Source: Xanthobacter sp. YC-JY1
GTDB lineage: Bacteria > Pseudomonadota > Alphaproteobacteria > Rhizobiales > Xanthobacteraceae
Assembly (NCBI RefSeq): GCF_021730305.1
Contig: NZ_CP032674.1
Coordinates: 2,031,001-2,095,000 of the forward strand
DNA: 64,000 bases
Direction of reading: 5' to 3'
A program made the position numbers and the translations under genes. Below the pieces are notes generated by a model that saw nothing but the letters and a program-made list of their open reading frames with translations, did not search any database and was not told where the DNA came from. Below, piece after piece: positions 32,635-42,035 of this stretch (position 1 is its first letter; the number at the start of each line of letters is the position of its first letter).

Positions 32635-33642
32635 ATGAGCCTGATGCGTTCCGTTTTCGCCGCGGTCCTCGCCACGCTGGCGGCAGCGCCGGCTCTGGCC
32701 GAGACCGACGTGAAATTCGCGCTCGACTGGAAGTTCGAAGGGCCGTCCGCGCCGTATTTCGTGGCGCTGGACAAGGGCTACTACAAGGCCGAGGGCCTCA
32801 ACGTGACCATCGACAGCGGCCCCGGCTCGGTGGCCGGCATCGCCCGTGTGGCGGCGGGCACCTATCCCATCGGCTTCTTCGACATCAACTCGCTGATGAA
32901 GTTCCGCGATCAGAACCCGGACAAGAAGGTCGTCGCCGTCCAGATGGTCTATGACGAGCCGCCCTTCGCCATCGTCAGCCTGAAGAAGACCGGCATCACC
33001 AAGCCGAAGGACCTCGAGGGCAAGATCCTCGGCGCCCCCGCGCCGGACGGTGCCTTCGCCCAGTGGAAGGCCTTCGTGAAGGAGAACGGCATCGACGCCG
33101 AGAAGGTGAAGATCGAGAATATCGGCTTCCCGGTGCGCGAGCCCATGCTGGCCGATGGCAAGGTGGACGCCATCACCGGCTTCTCCTTCTCCTCCTTCTT
33201 CAACCTGCGCCAGAAGGGCGTGCCGGCGGATGACATCGCGGTGATGCTCATGTCCAAGCACGGCCTCGTGCTCTACGGCAACGCCATCATGGTGAACCCC
33301 GATTTCGCCAAGGCCCATCCCGAGGTGGTGAAGGGCTTCGTGAAGGCCACCATCAAGGGCATCATCGACACCGCCAAGGATCCCAAGAGCGCCATCAAGT
33401 CCGTCATGAAGCGTAACGAGACGGCCGACGAGGCCATTGAGCTGGCCCGCCTCGAAATGGCGCTGAAGGACAACATCGTCACCGACTGGGTGAAGGCCAA
33501 CGGCACCGGCGACGTGGACCCCGCGCGTCTTGCGAAGTCCATCGACCAGGTGGGCATCACCTACGAGTTCAAGGCCAAGCCCACCGCCGCGGACATCTTC
33601 ACCAGCGAGTTCCTGCCGCCGGCGGCAGAGCGGAAGATGTGA
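32635..33642 (+). CDS. ABC transporter substrate-binding protein, NMT1/THI5-like
   Basis: 335 aa, ATG 32635 with GAGGAG eight bases upstream. Signal peptide MSLMRSVFAAVLATLAAAPA (cleaved near ALAE). The mature part is of the NMT1/SsuA class: FALDWKFEGPSAPYFVALDK, YYKAEGLNVTIDSGPGS and VRVAAGTYPIGFFD-like segments. This class binds pyrimidines, sulfonates, riboflavin or thiamine precursors. It heads a set with an ATPase, a permease and xanthine dehydrogenase subunits, so a purine-like or other N-heterocyclic ligand is inferred. Confidence 0.88.
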   Translation: MSLMRSVFAAVLATLAAAPALAETDVKFALDWKFEGPSAPYFVALDKGYYKAEGLNVTIDSGPGSVAGIARVAAGTYPIGFFDINSLMKFRDQNPDKKVVAVQMVYDEPPFAIVSLKKTGITKPKDLEGKILGAPAPDGAFAQWKAFVKENGIDAEKVKIENIGFPVREPMLADGKVDAITGFSFSSFFNLRQKGVPADDIAVMLMSKHGLVLYGNAIMVNPDFAKAHPEVVKGFVKATIKGIIDTAKDPKSAIKSVMKRNETADEAIELARLEMALKDNIVTDWVKANGTGDVDPARLAKSIDQVGITYEFKAKPTAADIFTSEFLPPAAERKM

Positions 33643-33654
33643 GGCGATTTCGTA

Positions 33655-33814
33655 CCCCGGACGCATGCAGCGACAGCGGAATGCGAGCCGGGGTCCAGCG
33701 CAAGGGACCGCCGAAGGCGGCCTAATCTGAGGCCGCCGGGGCTATCGCCGGCTTCGCCGACTTTTCCCCTGGACCCCGGATCAGCGCTCCACCTGCGGTG
33801 TCGCTTGTCCGGGG
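33655..33814. repeat. Long imperfect inverted repeat (extragenic element)
   Basis: The left arm (33655-33698) starts CCCCGGAC and ends CCGGGGTCCAG; the right arm (33769-33814) is its imperfect complement, starting CTGGACCCCGG and ending GTCCGGGG. Between them lie a GGCGGCC/GGCCGCC hairpin and a CGCCGGCTTCGCCG segment. It resembles the extragenic palindromes common in Rhizobiales genomes and interrupts the ABC operon between the binding protein and ATPase genes. Confidence 0.75.
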
Positions 33815-33845
33815 AGCGGCCGACGCCGAACCGAAAGGCCTTCCC

Positions 33846-34628
33846 GTGATCGTCCTCGACAATGTGACCCTGACCTATCCCGGCCGCACCGGCCCGGTGA
33901 CGGCGCTGGCCGGCACCACGCTCCATGTGCGCAAGGGCGAGTTCGCGGCGGTGGTGGGGCCTTCGGGCTGCGGCAAGTCCACGTTGATGAAGCTCGTCAC
34001 CGGCCTCATCCGCCCCACCTCCGGCACCGTCTCCATCGACGGCGCGGAGGTGAAGGGGCCGGTGAAGGTGGCGGGCATGGCCTTCCAGCATGCCAACCTG
34101 CTGCCGTGGCGCACCGTGCTGCAGAATGTGATGCTGCCGCTGGAGATCGTCGAGCCCTACCGCCGCCGCTTCTCCCGCGACAAGGCCGAGTTCCAGGACA
34201 AGGCCATGGCGCTGCTCAACGTGGTGGGCCTCGGCGCCTTCGCCGATCGTTTTCCGTGGGAGATGTCCGGCGGCATGCAGCAGCGTGCCTCGCTCTGCCG
34301 CTCCCTCATCCACCAGCCGGCGCTGCTGATGCTGGATGAGCCCTTCGCCGCGCTGGACGCCTTCACGCGAGAGGAGCTGTGGTGCGTGCTGCGCGACCTC
34401 TGGCAGGAGTTCGGCTTCACCGTCATCCTCGTGACCCACGATCTGCGTGAGGCTGCCTTCCTCGCGGACACAATCCACGTCATGAGTGCGCGCCCCGGCC
34501 GCATCGTGGAGACGCGGCAGGTGCCGTTCCCCCGGCCGCGCGATCTCGATGTCTGCTACCGGGCCGAGTTCACCGGATTGGTCCACGAGCTGCGCAACAA
34601 GATCGCCGAAGTGCGGCAGGCGGCGTGA
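33846..34628 (+). CDS. ABC transporter ATP-binding protein (SsuB/TauB/ThiZ-like)
   Basis: About 260 aa from GTG 33846 (VIVLDNVTLTYPGRTG; GAAAGG upstream). A longer start at 33798 would run into the inverted repeat and is less likely. Walker A GPSGCGKST, the signature variant MSGGMQQR, Walker B LLMLDEPFAALD and the H-loop VTHDLREA are intact. It energises import with the neighbouring permease, whose gene begins 2 bp after this stop. Confidence 0.9.
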   Translation: MIVLDNVTLTYPGRTGPVTALAGTTLHVRKGEFAAVVGPSGCGKSTLMKLVTGLIRPTSGTVSIDGAEVKGPVKVAGMAFQHANLLPWRTVLQNVMLPLEIVEPYRRRFSRDKAEFQDKAMALLNVVGLGAFADRFPWEMSGGMQQRASLCRSLIHQPALLMLDEPFAALDAFTREELWCVLRDLWQEFGFTVILVTHDLREAAFLADTIHVMSARPGRIVETRQVPFPRPRDLDVCYRAEFTGLVHELRNKIAEVRQAA

Positions 34629-34629
34629 C

Positions 34630-35406
34630 ATGATGAAGAAGCTCTCCGTCGAGAACCTCGCCCCGGTCTACTTCACCGTCGCATTGTTCGTGATCTGGGA
34701 GGCGGCGTGCCGCCTGTTCAAGATCGATACCTTCATACTCCCGGCGCCCACCGAGATTTTCGCCGCCATGGTAAAATACTGGTGGCCGCTGCTGAAGAAC
34801 TCGTTCGTGACCCTGTGGACCACCATGGCGGGATTCGCCATCGCGGTGGTGTTCGGCATCGCGCTGGGGGTGGTGGTGGGCTGGTCGCGCACCATCTATC
34901 GCGGGCTCTATCCGGTGATGATCGGGTTCAATTCCGTGCCCAAGGTAGCGGTGGTGCCCATCCTCATCATGTGGTTCGGCATCGGCGAGGTGCCGGCCAT
35001 CCTCACCGCCTTCCTCATCTCCTTCTTCCCCATCGTGGTGAATGTCGCGACCGGCCTTGCCACCACCGAGCCGGAGCTGGAGGACGTGCTGCGCGCGCTC
35101 GGCGCGTCCAAGCTCGATATCATGCGCAAGGTTGGCATTCCCCGCACCGGGCCCTATCTCTTCGGGGCGCTCAAGGTGGGCATCACGCTCGCTTTCGTGG
35201 GCGCGGTGGTGTCCGAGACCATCGGCGCAAATGCGGGGGTGGGCCATCTCATGGTGCAGGCGGGCTCCAACTTCCAGATGCCGCTCGTGTTCGCCGGCCT
35301 CATCTCCCTCGCCATCCAGGGCATCCTCATGTACGCGATCTTCGCCGTGTTCGAGCGCCGCATGGTGGCCTGGGCCTTCCGCTCGTCCCAGAGCGCGGGA
35401 GGCTGA
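34630..35406 (+). CDS. ABC transporter permease (SsuC/TauC-like)
   Basis: 258 aa with about six transmembrane helices and the BPD_transp_1 EAA loop (ELEDVLRALGASKLDIMRKV, then IPRTGPYLFGALKVG). It is the single permease type that works as a homodimer with the ATPase encoded upstream. The stop is followed 4 bases later by the xdhA start, so transport and oxidation genes are one operon. Confidence 0.92.
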   Translation: MMKKLSVENLAPVYFTVALFVIWEAACRLFKIDTFILPAPTEIFAAMVKYWWPLLKNSFVTLWTTMAGFAIAVVFGIALGVVVGWSRTIYRGLYPVMIGFNSVPKVAVVPILIMWFGIGEVPAILTAFLISFFPIVVNVATGLATTEPELEDVLRALGASKLDIMRKVGIPRTGPYLFGALKVGITLAFVGAVVSETIGANAGVGHLMVQAGSNFQMPLVFAGLISLAIQGILMYAIFAVFERRMVAWAFRSSQSAGG

Positions 35407-35410
35407 GAGC

Positions 35411-36826
35411 GTGGCGATCGCCTTCGTCCTGAACGGCGAGCGGATCGAGGTGGCGGATGCCGCCCCCTCCATGACGGTGCTGGACTTCCTGCGCACCCGC
35501 CGCCGCCTGACCGGGACCAAGGAGGGCTGCGCGGAAGGCGATTGCGGCGCCTGCACCATCGCCCTCGGCCGGCAGGAAAGCGGGGCGGCGCGCTGGCAGG
35601 TCGCCAATTCCTGCATCCTGCTGCTCTCCCAGATCGACGGCAGCGAGGTGAAGACGGTGGAGGGGCTCGCCGGCCCGTCCGGCCTCCACCCCGTGCAGAC
35701 GGTGCTGGCCGAGAGCGACGGCACCCAGTGCGGCTTCTGCACGCCGGGTATCGTCATGTCGCTCTATGCCCTCGCGCAGGAGCGGGCAGGCGAAACGCCG
35801 GTGAGCGATGCCGATATCCACGAGGCGCTGGCGGGCAATCTCTGCCGCTGCACCGGCTATCGCCCCATCGTAGATGCCGCCCGCGCGCTCTGCGCTGCCC
35901 CGCCGGTGGCGGAGCCTGAGAGCGTCCCGCCGGTTGCCGGCACCCGCATCGCGGGACAGGGGGAACTGCATCTCGTGCCGCAGACCCTCGCCGAACTGGT
36001 GGCGCTGCGCAGCGCCTATCCGGACGCGGTTCTGATCGCCGGTGCCACCGACCTCGGCCTCATCCCCGCAAAGAAGCGGCAAGGCTTCCCCCTCGCCATC
36101 TCCACCCGTCGCGTGACGGAGCTGAAGCGCATGGGGTGGGAGGGCGACCAACTCGTCCTCGGCGCCGCCGTCACCTATGCGGATGGGCTGGAGACGGTGG
36201 AGGCGGCTTTTCCCGCTTTCGGCGCCCTCATCCGCCGCATCGGCTCGCGGCAGATCCGGACCATGGGCACCTTCGGCGGCAATCTCGGTACCGCCTCGCC
36301 GGTAGGCGACACGCTGCCGGTGCTGCTGGCGCTGGATGCGGAGGTGGAGCTTGCCGGGCCCGCCGGCGTGCGGCGCATGAAGGTGGCCGAATTCCTCACG
36401 GGGTATCGCCAGACCGCGCTGGCGCGGGACGAGGTGATCGCGGCGCTGCGCCTGCCGCGTCTTGCGGAGGGTGAAGAGCTGTTCGCGTGGAAGCTATCGC
36501 GCCGCTTCGATCAGGACATCTCCACTCTGCTCGGCGCCTTTCGCGTGCGGGTGGATGGCGGACGGATGGCGGCTCTCGCAGCGGCCTTCGGCGGCATGGC
36601 GGACCGGGCGAAGCGTGCCCCAGCTCTGGAAGCTCTCGTCATCGGCGCACCATGGGGCGATATTCCGCCCGGAGGTATCGAAGCTGCGCTGGACGCTGAT
36701 TTCGCACCCCTCTCCGACCATCGCGCCAGCGCCGCCTATCGGCAGGCCGCCGCCGCCAATCTCGTACGGCGCCTGCACCTCGCCACCACGCGCCCCGGTG
36801 TGCTGCTGGAGCTGGAGGCGCTATGA
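35411..36826 (+). CDS. xdhA: Xanthine dehydrogenase small subunit (Fe-S/FAD)
   Basis: 471 aa from GTG 35411. The N-terminal plant-type [2Fe-2S] domain has CAEGDCGAC (about 38-46); the second [2Fe-2S] domain has CGFCTPG and later CRCTGYRP. From about 180 an FAD-binding CO_DH-type domain follows (AGATDLGLIPAKKRQG, RQIRTMGTFGGNLGTASPVG). This is the bacterial two-subunit XDH arrangement (XdhA carries Fe-S and FAD, XdhB the molybdenum cofactor). Electrons from purine oxidation go to NAD+. It overlaps xdhB by 4 bp. The maturation chaperone gene xdhC is not in this window. Confidence 0.92.
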   Translation: MAIAFVLNGERIEVADAAPSMTVLDFLRTRRRLTGTKEGCAEGDCGACTIALGRQESGAARWQVANSCILLLSQIDGSEVKTVEGLAGPSGLHPVQTVLAESDGTQCGFCTPGIVMSLYALAQERAGETPVSDADIHEALAGNLCRCTGYRPIVDAARALCAAPPVAEPESVPPVAGTRIAGQGELHLVPQTLAELVALRSAYPDAVLIAGATDLGLIPAKKRQGFPLAISTRRVTELKRMGWEGDQLVLGAAVTYADGLETVEAAFPAFGALIRRIGSRQIRTMGTFGGNLGTASPVGDTLPVLLALDAEVELAGPAGVRRMKVAEFLTGYRQTALARDEVIAALRLPRLAEGEELFAWKLSRRFDQDISTLLGAFRVRVDGGRMAALAAAFGGMADRAKRAPALEALVIGAPWGDIPPGGIEAALDADFAPLSDHRASAAYRQAAAANLVRRLHLATTRPGVLLELEAL

Positions 36827-39117
36827 CCCGCGCCGTCCATGTCCCCGCCCGTCACGAGAGCGCCAACGCCCATGTGAGCGGCCGTGCCGTCTATCTGGAC
36901 GACATGCCGGAGCCGCCCGGCCTGCTCCACGCGGCCTTGGTGCTCAGCCCCCATGCCCGCGCGCGCATCGTCGCCATCGACCTGTCCGCCGCCCGGGCTC
37001 TGCCGGGCGTCGTGGCGGTGGCGGCGGGCGACATTCCCGGCGTCAACGACATTGCCCCCATCCGCACCAACGAGCCGCTGCTGGCGGCGGGTGAGGCGGA
37101 CTATGTGGGCCATCCCGTCGCCGCCGTGGCCGCGCCGACCCTCGATGCCGCCCGCGCTGCCGCCGCTCTGGTGCGGGTGGAATATGAGGTGCTGCCCGCG
37201 CTGCTCGATCTCGATGCGGCTTATGAGGCCGGTGCTCGCGTCGCGCCGGACCAGCAGGTGGGGCGAGGCGATGTGGCGGCCGCGCTTGCCGGCGCACCCT
37301 TGCGCCTCTCCGGCGAGGTGCGGTGTGGCGGGCAGGACCATTTCTATCTGGAAGGGCAGATCGCCATCGCCATCCCCGGCGAGGACCGGGACATGTTGGT
37401 CCATTCCTCCACCCAGCATCCCACCGAGGCGCAGCATGGCGTCGCCCGTGTGCTGGGCCTGCCGTTCGCGGCGGTGACGGTGGAAGTGCGGCGCATGGGC
37501 GGGGCCTTCGGCGGCAAGGAGAGCCAGGCCACCATCGTCGCCGCCATCGCGGCCCTCCTCGCCCATCACGCCCGAAAGCCGGTGAAGCTGCGCCTGCCGC
37601 GCGAGGTGGACATGGAAGCCACCGGCAAGCGCCATCCGTTCCGCGTGCGCTGGGAAGCCGGCTTCGACGGGGACGGGCGCATCGCCGGGCTCGACATGGA
37701 ATTCGCCGCCGATTGCGGCAACGTCGCGGACCTCTCGCCCGCCGTGGTCTCCCGCGCCCTGTGTCACGCGGACAATTGCTATTTCATCCCGGCGACGCGC
37801 TTCCGCGGTGTGCTGGTGAAGACCAACACCGTCTCCAACACCGCCTTTCGCGGCTTCGGCGCGCCGCAGGGGATGCTCGCCATCGAGGTGGTGATGGACG
37901 AGATCGCCCGCCATCTCGGCCAGCCCATCGAGGTCGTGCGCGCCGCCAACCATTATGGCGCGGCCCCGCGCAACATCACGCCCTATGGGCAGGAGGTGGA
38001 GGACAGCCTGATCGAGGAGGCCATGGCCCATCTCGATGCCAAGGCGAACCTTGCCGCATGGCGCACCGAGATCGACGCCTTCAATGCGCAGAGCCCGGTG
38101 ATCCGCAAGGGCCTCGCCACCATGCCCATCAAGTTCGGCGTCTCCTTCAACCTGACGACGCTGAACCAGGCGGGGGCGCTGGTGCATGTCTATACGGACG
38201 GCTCCGTCCACCTGAACCACGGTGGCACGGAGATGGGGCAGGGGCTGTTCGTGAAGGTGGCGCAGGTGGTGGCGGATGCCTTCGGAATCCCGCTCGACCA
38301 TGTGCGCGTCTCCGCCACCAGCACAGCGAAGGTGCCGAACACCTCCCCCACGGCGGCCTCCTCGGGCTCCGACCTCAACGGCATGGCGGCGCTGATCGCG
38401 GCGAAGGAAATCCGGGGCCGCATGGCGGGCGTTGCGGCGGCGCATTTCGGTGCGCCGGTGGAGGAGGTGGTGTTCGCCGAGGGCCGCGTGAGCGTGGGCA
38501 ATCGCAGCCTCTCCTTCGGCGAAGCGGCGCACATGGCGTGGCAGCAGCGCGTGCCGCTCTCCGCCACCGGCTTCTACAAGACGCCGAAGATCCACTTCGA
38601 CATGGCGAAGTCCGAAGGGCGGCCCTTCTATTATTACACCTACGGCGCCGCCGCGGCCGAGGTGGCGGTGGATACGCTCTCCGGCGCGGTGCGGGTGCTG
38701 CGGGCGGAGATCGTGGGCGATTGCGGGCGCTCGCTGAACCCAGCCATCGACATCGGACAGATCGAGGGCGCCTTCGTGCAGGGCATGGGCTGGCTCACCT
38801 GCGAGGAACTGAAGTGGGACGCCCGCGGTCGCCTCGCCACGCGCGGCCCCTCCACGTACAAGATCCCCGGCTCGCGCGACGTGCCGCCGGTGCTCAACGT
38901 CCACCTGCTCGACAAGCCCAACGCGGAAGAGACGGTGCTACGTTCCAAGGCGGTGGGCGAGCCGCCGCTGATGCTCGCCATCTCGGTCTGGCTGGCCATT
39001 CGCGACGCCCTCGCCGGCCTGCCGGGAGACGGGCCGGTGCATCTGGATGCCCCCGCGACACCCGAGCGCGTGCTCGCCGCCGTCGCCGCGCGGCGGGAGG
39101 GGCAAGCGCGGGCGTGA
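36823..39117 (+). CDS. xdhB: Xanthine dehydrogenase large subunit (molybdopterin-binding)
   Basis: 764 aa, full length. Molybdenum hydroxylase signatures: GGAFGGKESQA, RGFGAPQGMLA, NHGGTEMGQGL, and the catalytic Glu near the C-terminus in SKAVGEPPLMLA. The N-terminal hammerhead domain starts SANAHVSGRAVYLDDMPEPP, as in XdhB. It converts hypoxanthine or xanthine towards urate, or a related heterocycle. Coupling to an ABC importer suggests that the substrate is taken up from outside and oxidised in the cytoplasm. The start overlaps xdhA (ATGA). Confidence 0.93.
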   Translation: MTRAVHVPARHESANAHVSGRAVYLDDMPEPPGLLHAALVLSPHARARIVAIDLSAARALPGVVAVAAGDIPGVNDIAPIRTNEPLLAAGEADYVGHPVAAVAAPTLDAARAAAALVRVEYEVLPALLDLDAAYEAGARVAPDQQVGRGDVAAALAGAPLRLSGEVRCGGQDHFYLEGQIAIAIPGEDRDMLVHSSTQHPTEAQHGVARVLGLPFAAVTVEVRRMGGAFGGKESQATIVAAIAALLAHHARKPVKLRLPREVDMEATGKRHPFRVRWEAGFDGDGRIAGLDMEFAADCGNVADLSPAVVSRALCHADNCYFIPATRFRGVLVKTNTVSNTAFRGFGAPQGMLAIEVVMDEIARHLGQPIEVVRAANHYGAAPRNITPYGQEVEDSLIEEAMAHLDAKANLAAWRTEIDAFNAQSPVIRKGLATMPIKFGVSFNLTTLNQAGALVHVYTDGSVHLNHGGTEMGQGLFVKVAQVVADAFGIPLDHVRVSATSTAKVPNTSPTAASSGSDLNGMAALIAAKEIRGRMAGVAAAHFGAPVEEVVFAEGRVSVGNRSLSFGEAAHMAWQQRVPLSATGFYKTPKIHFDMAKSEGRPFYYYTYGAAAAEVAVDTLSGAVRVLRAEIVGDCGRSLNPAIDIGQIEGAFVQGMGWLTCEELKWDARGRLATRGPSTYKIPGSRDVPPVLNVHLLDKPNAEETVLRSKAVGEPPLMLAISVWLAIRDALAGLPGDGPVHLDAPATPERVLAAVAARREGQARA

Positions 39118-39322
39118 ATGCGCAGACGGTCGCGCCCGGATACCGTCGGTTCGATGCCCTTGGCGCCTGACGATACGGGTGGGAGGGTGCTTGATGCGCC
39201 GTCTTCCCCAATGTCAGCGGGATCGGCCACCGCGATTTGCGTTGCCTGACGGGGTCGGTGTCGGATATGTCCCGGCGGCGGCACCGCTGCGGGGCGCGGG
39301 TGCGATTGAGAGGATGTAAAAG

Positions 39323-39892
39323 ATGGCGCTTACCGGTCTCATCCCTTCCCTCCGTCTCTCGCTCCTGTCTGCTGTCTTCGCCGCATCGGCCTTCGCCCTT
39401 CCCGCCGCCGCCCAGACGGCCGCCGCGCCGGCTCCGGCCGCTGCGCCTGCTGCCGCTTCTGCCGACCCGACCGAGACCCACTCGGTGCACGACGACTGGA
39501 CCGTGCGCTGCAAGGGCAAGGACGACAAGCGCGGCTGCGAGGCGGTGCAGACGCTGCAGACCCCCGACCTCGCGCACATCCTCGCCCATGTCGCGGTGCG
39601 GGCCGAGAAGAGCGGGCCGGTGCGCCTCATCGTCCTCACCCCGCCCGGCGTGTGGCTGCCGTCCAACGTGGCGCTGAAGGTGGGTGGCGTGGCGGACGTG
39701 GTGCTCACCTTCAAGCGCTGCGGCCAGCATTGCGTCGCCTCCACCGAGCTGACGCAGGATCAGCTCACGGCGCTGAAGGCCAGCTCCGGCAAGGGTGAGA
39801 TCGTGTTCGAGGACGGATCGCGCCGCCCGGTCATTCTGCCGCTGTCGTTCAAGGGGCTCGGCGCCGCCATGCAGGCCAGCCTCAAGGGCTGA
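39323..39892 (+). CDS. Invasion-associated locus B (IalB) family protein
   Basis: 189 aa, ATG 39323 with GAGAGGA upstream. Signal peptide to about residue 32 (LPAAAQT), then an Ala/Pro linker (AAPAPAAAPAAASA). The IalB domain starts DDWTVRCKGKDDKRGCEAVQ and has a second Cys pair in KRCGQHCVAS, giving two expected disulfides. The name comes from Bartonella, but family members are common periplasmic proteins in free-living Rhizobiales and do not imply virulence. It stands alone, with its own terminator. Confidence 0.88.
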   Translation: MALTGLIPSLRLSLLSAVFAASAFALPAAAQTAAAPAPAAAPAAASADPTETHSVHDDWTVRCKGKDDKRGCEAVQTLQTPDLAHILAHVAVRAEKSGPVRLIVLTPPGVWLPSNVALKVGGVADVVLTFKRCGQHCVASTELTQDQLTALKASSGKGEIVFEDGSRRPVILPLSFKGLGAAMQASLKG

Positions 39893-39918
39893 TTTTCCGC
39901 CGCAGGCAAACAGCATTG

Positions 39919-39947
39919 AAGGCCGGTGCCAGAGCGCCGGCCTTTTT
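39919..39947 (+). terminator. Rho-independent terminator after the IalB gene
   Basis: AAGGCCGG (39919-39926) pairs with CCGGCCTT (39937-39944), running into TTTTT. It is 27 bases past the stop codon. Confidence 0.85.
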
Positions 39948-39984
39948 CGTTTGCGCGTCCCGTCTTGTGCTGGTGCGGGCGCTG

Positions 39985-41904
39985 TCAGTTCGCCGGAGGC
40001 TGCTGCGGGTCCGCCACTGACGCGCCGCCATCCATGGCCCGTTCTGCGGCGGGGGCGGTGGTGCGTCCCTTCACCGCCTCCAGCAGGGGCAGCGCCGCGC
40101 CCGAGCGCTCGATGAGGCTGAGCGGGTCGGCCATGATGCTCGGCTCGTCCCACGGTCCGCGGACGCTGAACGGCAGGTCAATGGCGCCGGTCTTCGCGCC
40201 CTTGGTCGCCGGCAGAGCGGCGTGGCCGGCGAGGTCCAGCGCGCGCTGGGCGATGGAGAGGGAGCCGGTCATCTCGATCTGCGCGCGCGGTCCGCGCATG
40301 GCCAGCTCCTCCACCGTGCCCACGCCGTCGCTGATGGCGATGCGGCCGTTGATCTCGGTGAAGGCGGTGCGCCCGCCGCGCCAGTCGCTGGTCGCGGAGA
40401 GGGGACGCCGCTCGATGCGCTGCAGCAGCTGCGCCACGTCGAAGCCGTTGAGATAGCCGTTGGCCGCGGTCAGTCCCGCGCTGCCCTGAAGGTTCGCGGC
40501 GATGTCCTGGATGCTGCGCCCGGCCCCCGTCACGTCGACCTGAAGCGTCCCGGTGCCGTCGATGCGGCGGAAACCGCCGATGTCGTCGAGGGCGCGGGCG
40601 AGCTCCACGTCGGTCGCTTCCGCCTCCAGCCGCAGCTCCGCGCCCGCTGAGCGGTGGGCCTGGGGGGCGGCAGCGTCGGGGGGCGCGGGGGCGAGGGTGA
40701 GGGAGGCACGCAGCACGCCGCCCCAGCCATGGGCCTCGCCGATGGCGAGCACGAGACGGCCGGCGGACAGAACCGCGCTGGCGGCGACGGTGGACAGCGC
40801 GGTGTCGCCCACATCCACCCGGGCCGCCGAAAGCCGCAGGTCAAGGTCGCAGGCGCCGAGGGCGGAGAGATCGACCGCCCCCCGGTCCCAGCCCTGCCGG
40901 TCGCCGCCGGTCAGGCGCATGGCGCCGTAGGGGGCCAGCGTGATGTGGTCGGCGGCAAACGTGCCCTGGATGAGGGGGCGTTGACCGGAGACCTTCACCA
41001 GAAGGCCGCCGTCGCCGCGATTGCCGTCGAGATCGACGCTCGCCTCGGTCAGGGCCACCTCGCCCTTCTCAAGCTTGAGGCGGGAGGCGAGGGAGAAGGG
41101 GCCGAAGCCGCTGCGCGTGGGCGCTTCCATGCCGGCCCAGTCGAACAGGTCGCGCAGCGAATCGGCGTCCGCCGTCACCGCGCCGTCCATGGTTGGCGAC
41201 TTGCCGAGCGCCGCGCGGCCGTGGAAGCGGGCCTTGGCGCCGTCCGTCGCCACGGTCACCCGCATGGGGGCCGGCGTGCCGGCCATGAAGGCGGTGATGT
41301 CGTCGATGAACAGCGTTGCGTTCACCGGCTGCTCGCGCCAGTCGAACTGGATGGCGACGGCGATGCCCGCGCGGTCGAGTACCCGGTCGAGGCTGGCGGT
41401 GATGCCGCTCACCAGCTCGCGGGTCAGTCCGCTGCCGCTGCGCCATGCGATGGTGCCGTCGACGATGCGCAGTTCGGGGCGGTCGGTGGCCGCAAGCACC
41501 GGCGCGATGCCGAGGGCGGGCGCCATGCCCTCGCCGGTGAGGACGAGGGTGGGGTGCTCGACGATCACGTCGTTCACGGCCACCCGTCCGGCGACGAGCT
41601 GGAGCAGGTCGAGCCGCGTGACCACGTTCTCGGCATCGAGCGACTGGCCGGCCGGGAGCGGGAAGCTGACCTTGCCGAGCACGACGCGGGGGGAGGGGAA
41701 GAGGCGAATCGAGGGCTCGCCAAGAATCTCCACCTTCTGGCCGGTGGAGCCGGCGAGCGCCTGCGCCGCCACCCGCCGCAGCTCGGCGGCCGGCACCAGG
41801 AAAGGCAGTACCGCCATGGCGACGAGCAGCAGCGCGGCACCCGCGCCCAGCACGGATGCAGCGATGAGCCCGGCCCGGCGGGTGTTCTGGCCGACACGCA
41901 GCAT
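39985..41904 (-). CDS. AsmA-family inner-membrane/periplasmic protein
   Basis: 639 aa. One N-terminal transmembrane helix (GLIAASVLGAGAALLLVAMA, about 12-31), then a long periplasmic part typical of AsmA: the start PAAELRRVAAQALAGSTGQK, LGEPSIRLFPSPRVVLGKVS, and a C-terminal AsmA_2-like region (GTGTLQVDVTGAGRSIQDIA, ISDGVGTVEELAMRGP). AsmA proteins help outer-membrane lipid transport or assembly, probably as bridge-like lipid carriers. It is 131 bp downstream of the iron-permease gene and may be a separate unit. Confidence 0.88.
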   Translation of the reverse strand: MLRVGQNTRRAGLIAASVLGAGAALLLVAMAVLPFLVPAAELRRVAAQALAGSTGQKVEILGEPSIRLFPSPRVVLGKVSFPLPAGQSLDAENVVTRLDLLQLVAGRVAVNDVIVEHPTLVLTGEGMAPALGIAPVLAATDRPELRIVDGTIAWRSGSGLTRELVSGITASLDRVLDRAGIAVAIQFDWREQPVNATLFIDDITAFMAGTPAPMRVTVATDGAKARFHGRAALGKSPTMDGAVTADADSLRDLFDWAGMEAPTRSGFGPFSLASRLKLEKGEVALTEASVDLDGNRGDGGLLVKVSGQRPLIQGTFAADHITLAPYGAMRLTGGDRQGWDRGAVDLSALGACDLDLRLSAARVDVGDTALSTVAASAVLSAGRLVLAIGEAHGWGGVLRASLTLAPAPPDAAAPQAHRSAGAELRLEAEATDVELARALDDIGGFRRIDGTGTLQVDVTGAGRSIQDIAANLQGSAGLTAANGYLNGFDVAQLLQRIERRPLSATSDWRGGRTAFTEINGRIAISDGVGTVEELAMRGPRAQIEMTGSLSIAQRALDLAGHAALPATKGAKTGAIDLPFSVRGPWDEPSIMADPLSLIERSGAALPLLEAVKGRTTAPAAERAMDGGASVADPQQPPAN

Positions 41905-42035
41905 GAAGATACAGATGTCTCCGAGGGAGCAGGCGGGGCGATGCGCGCGACGCCTGTGGCCACGTTGGATCGTGGCCGCACCTTTAGCGGGCTCTGTGTC
42001 GCTTTGATGGCCTGGGGGATGTGCCGGCGGGCGGC

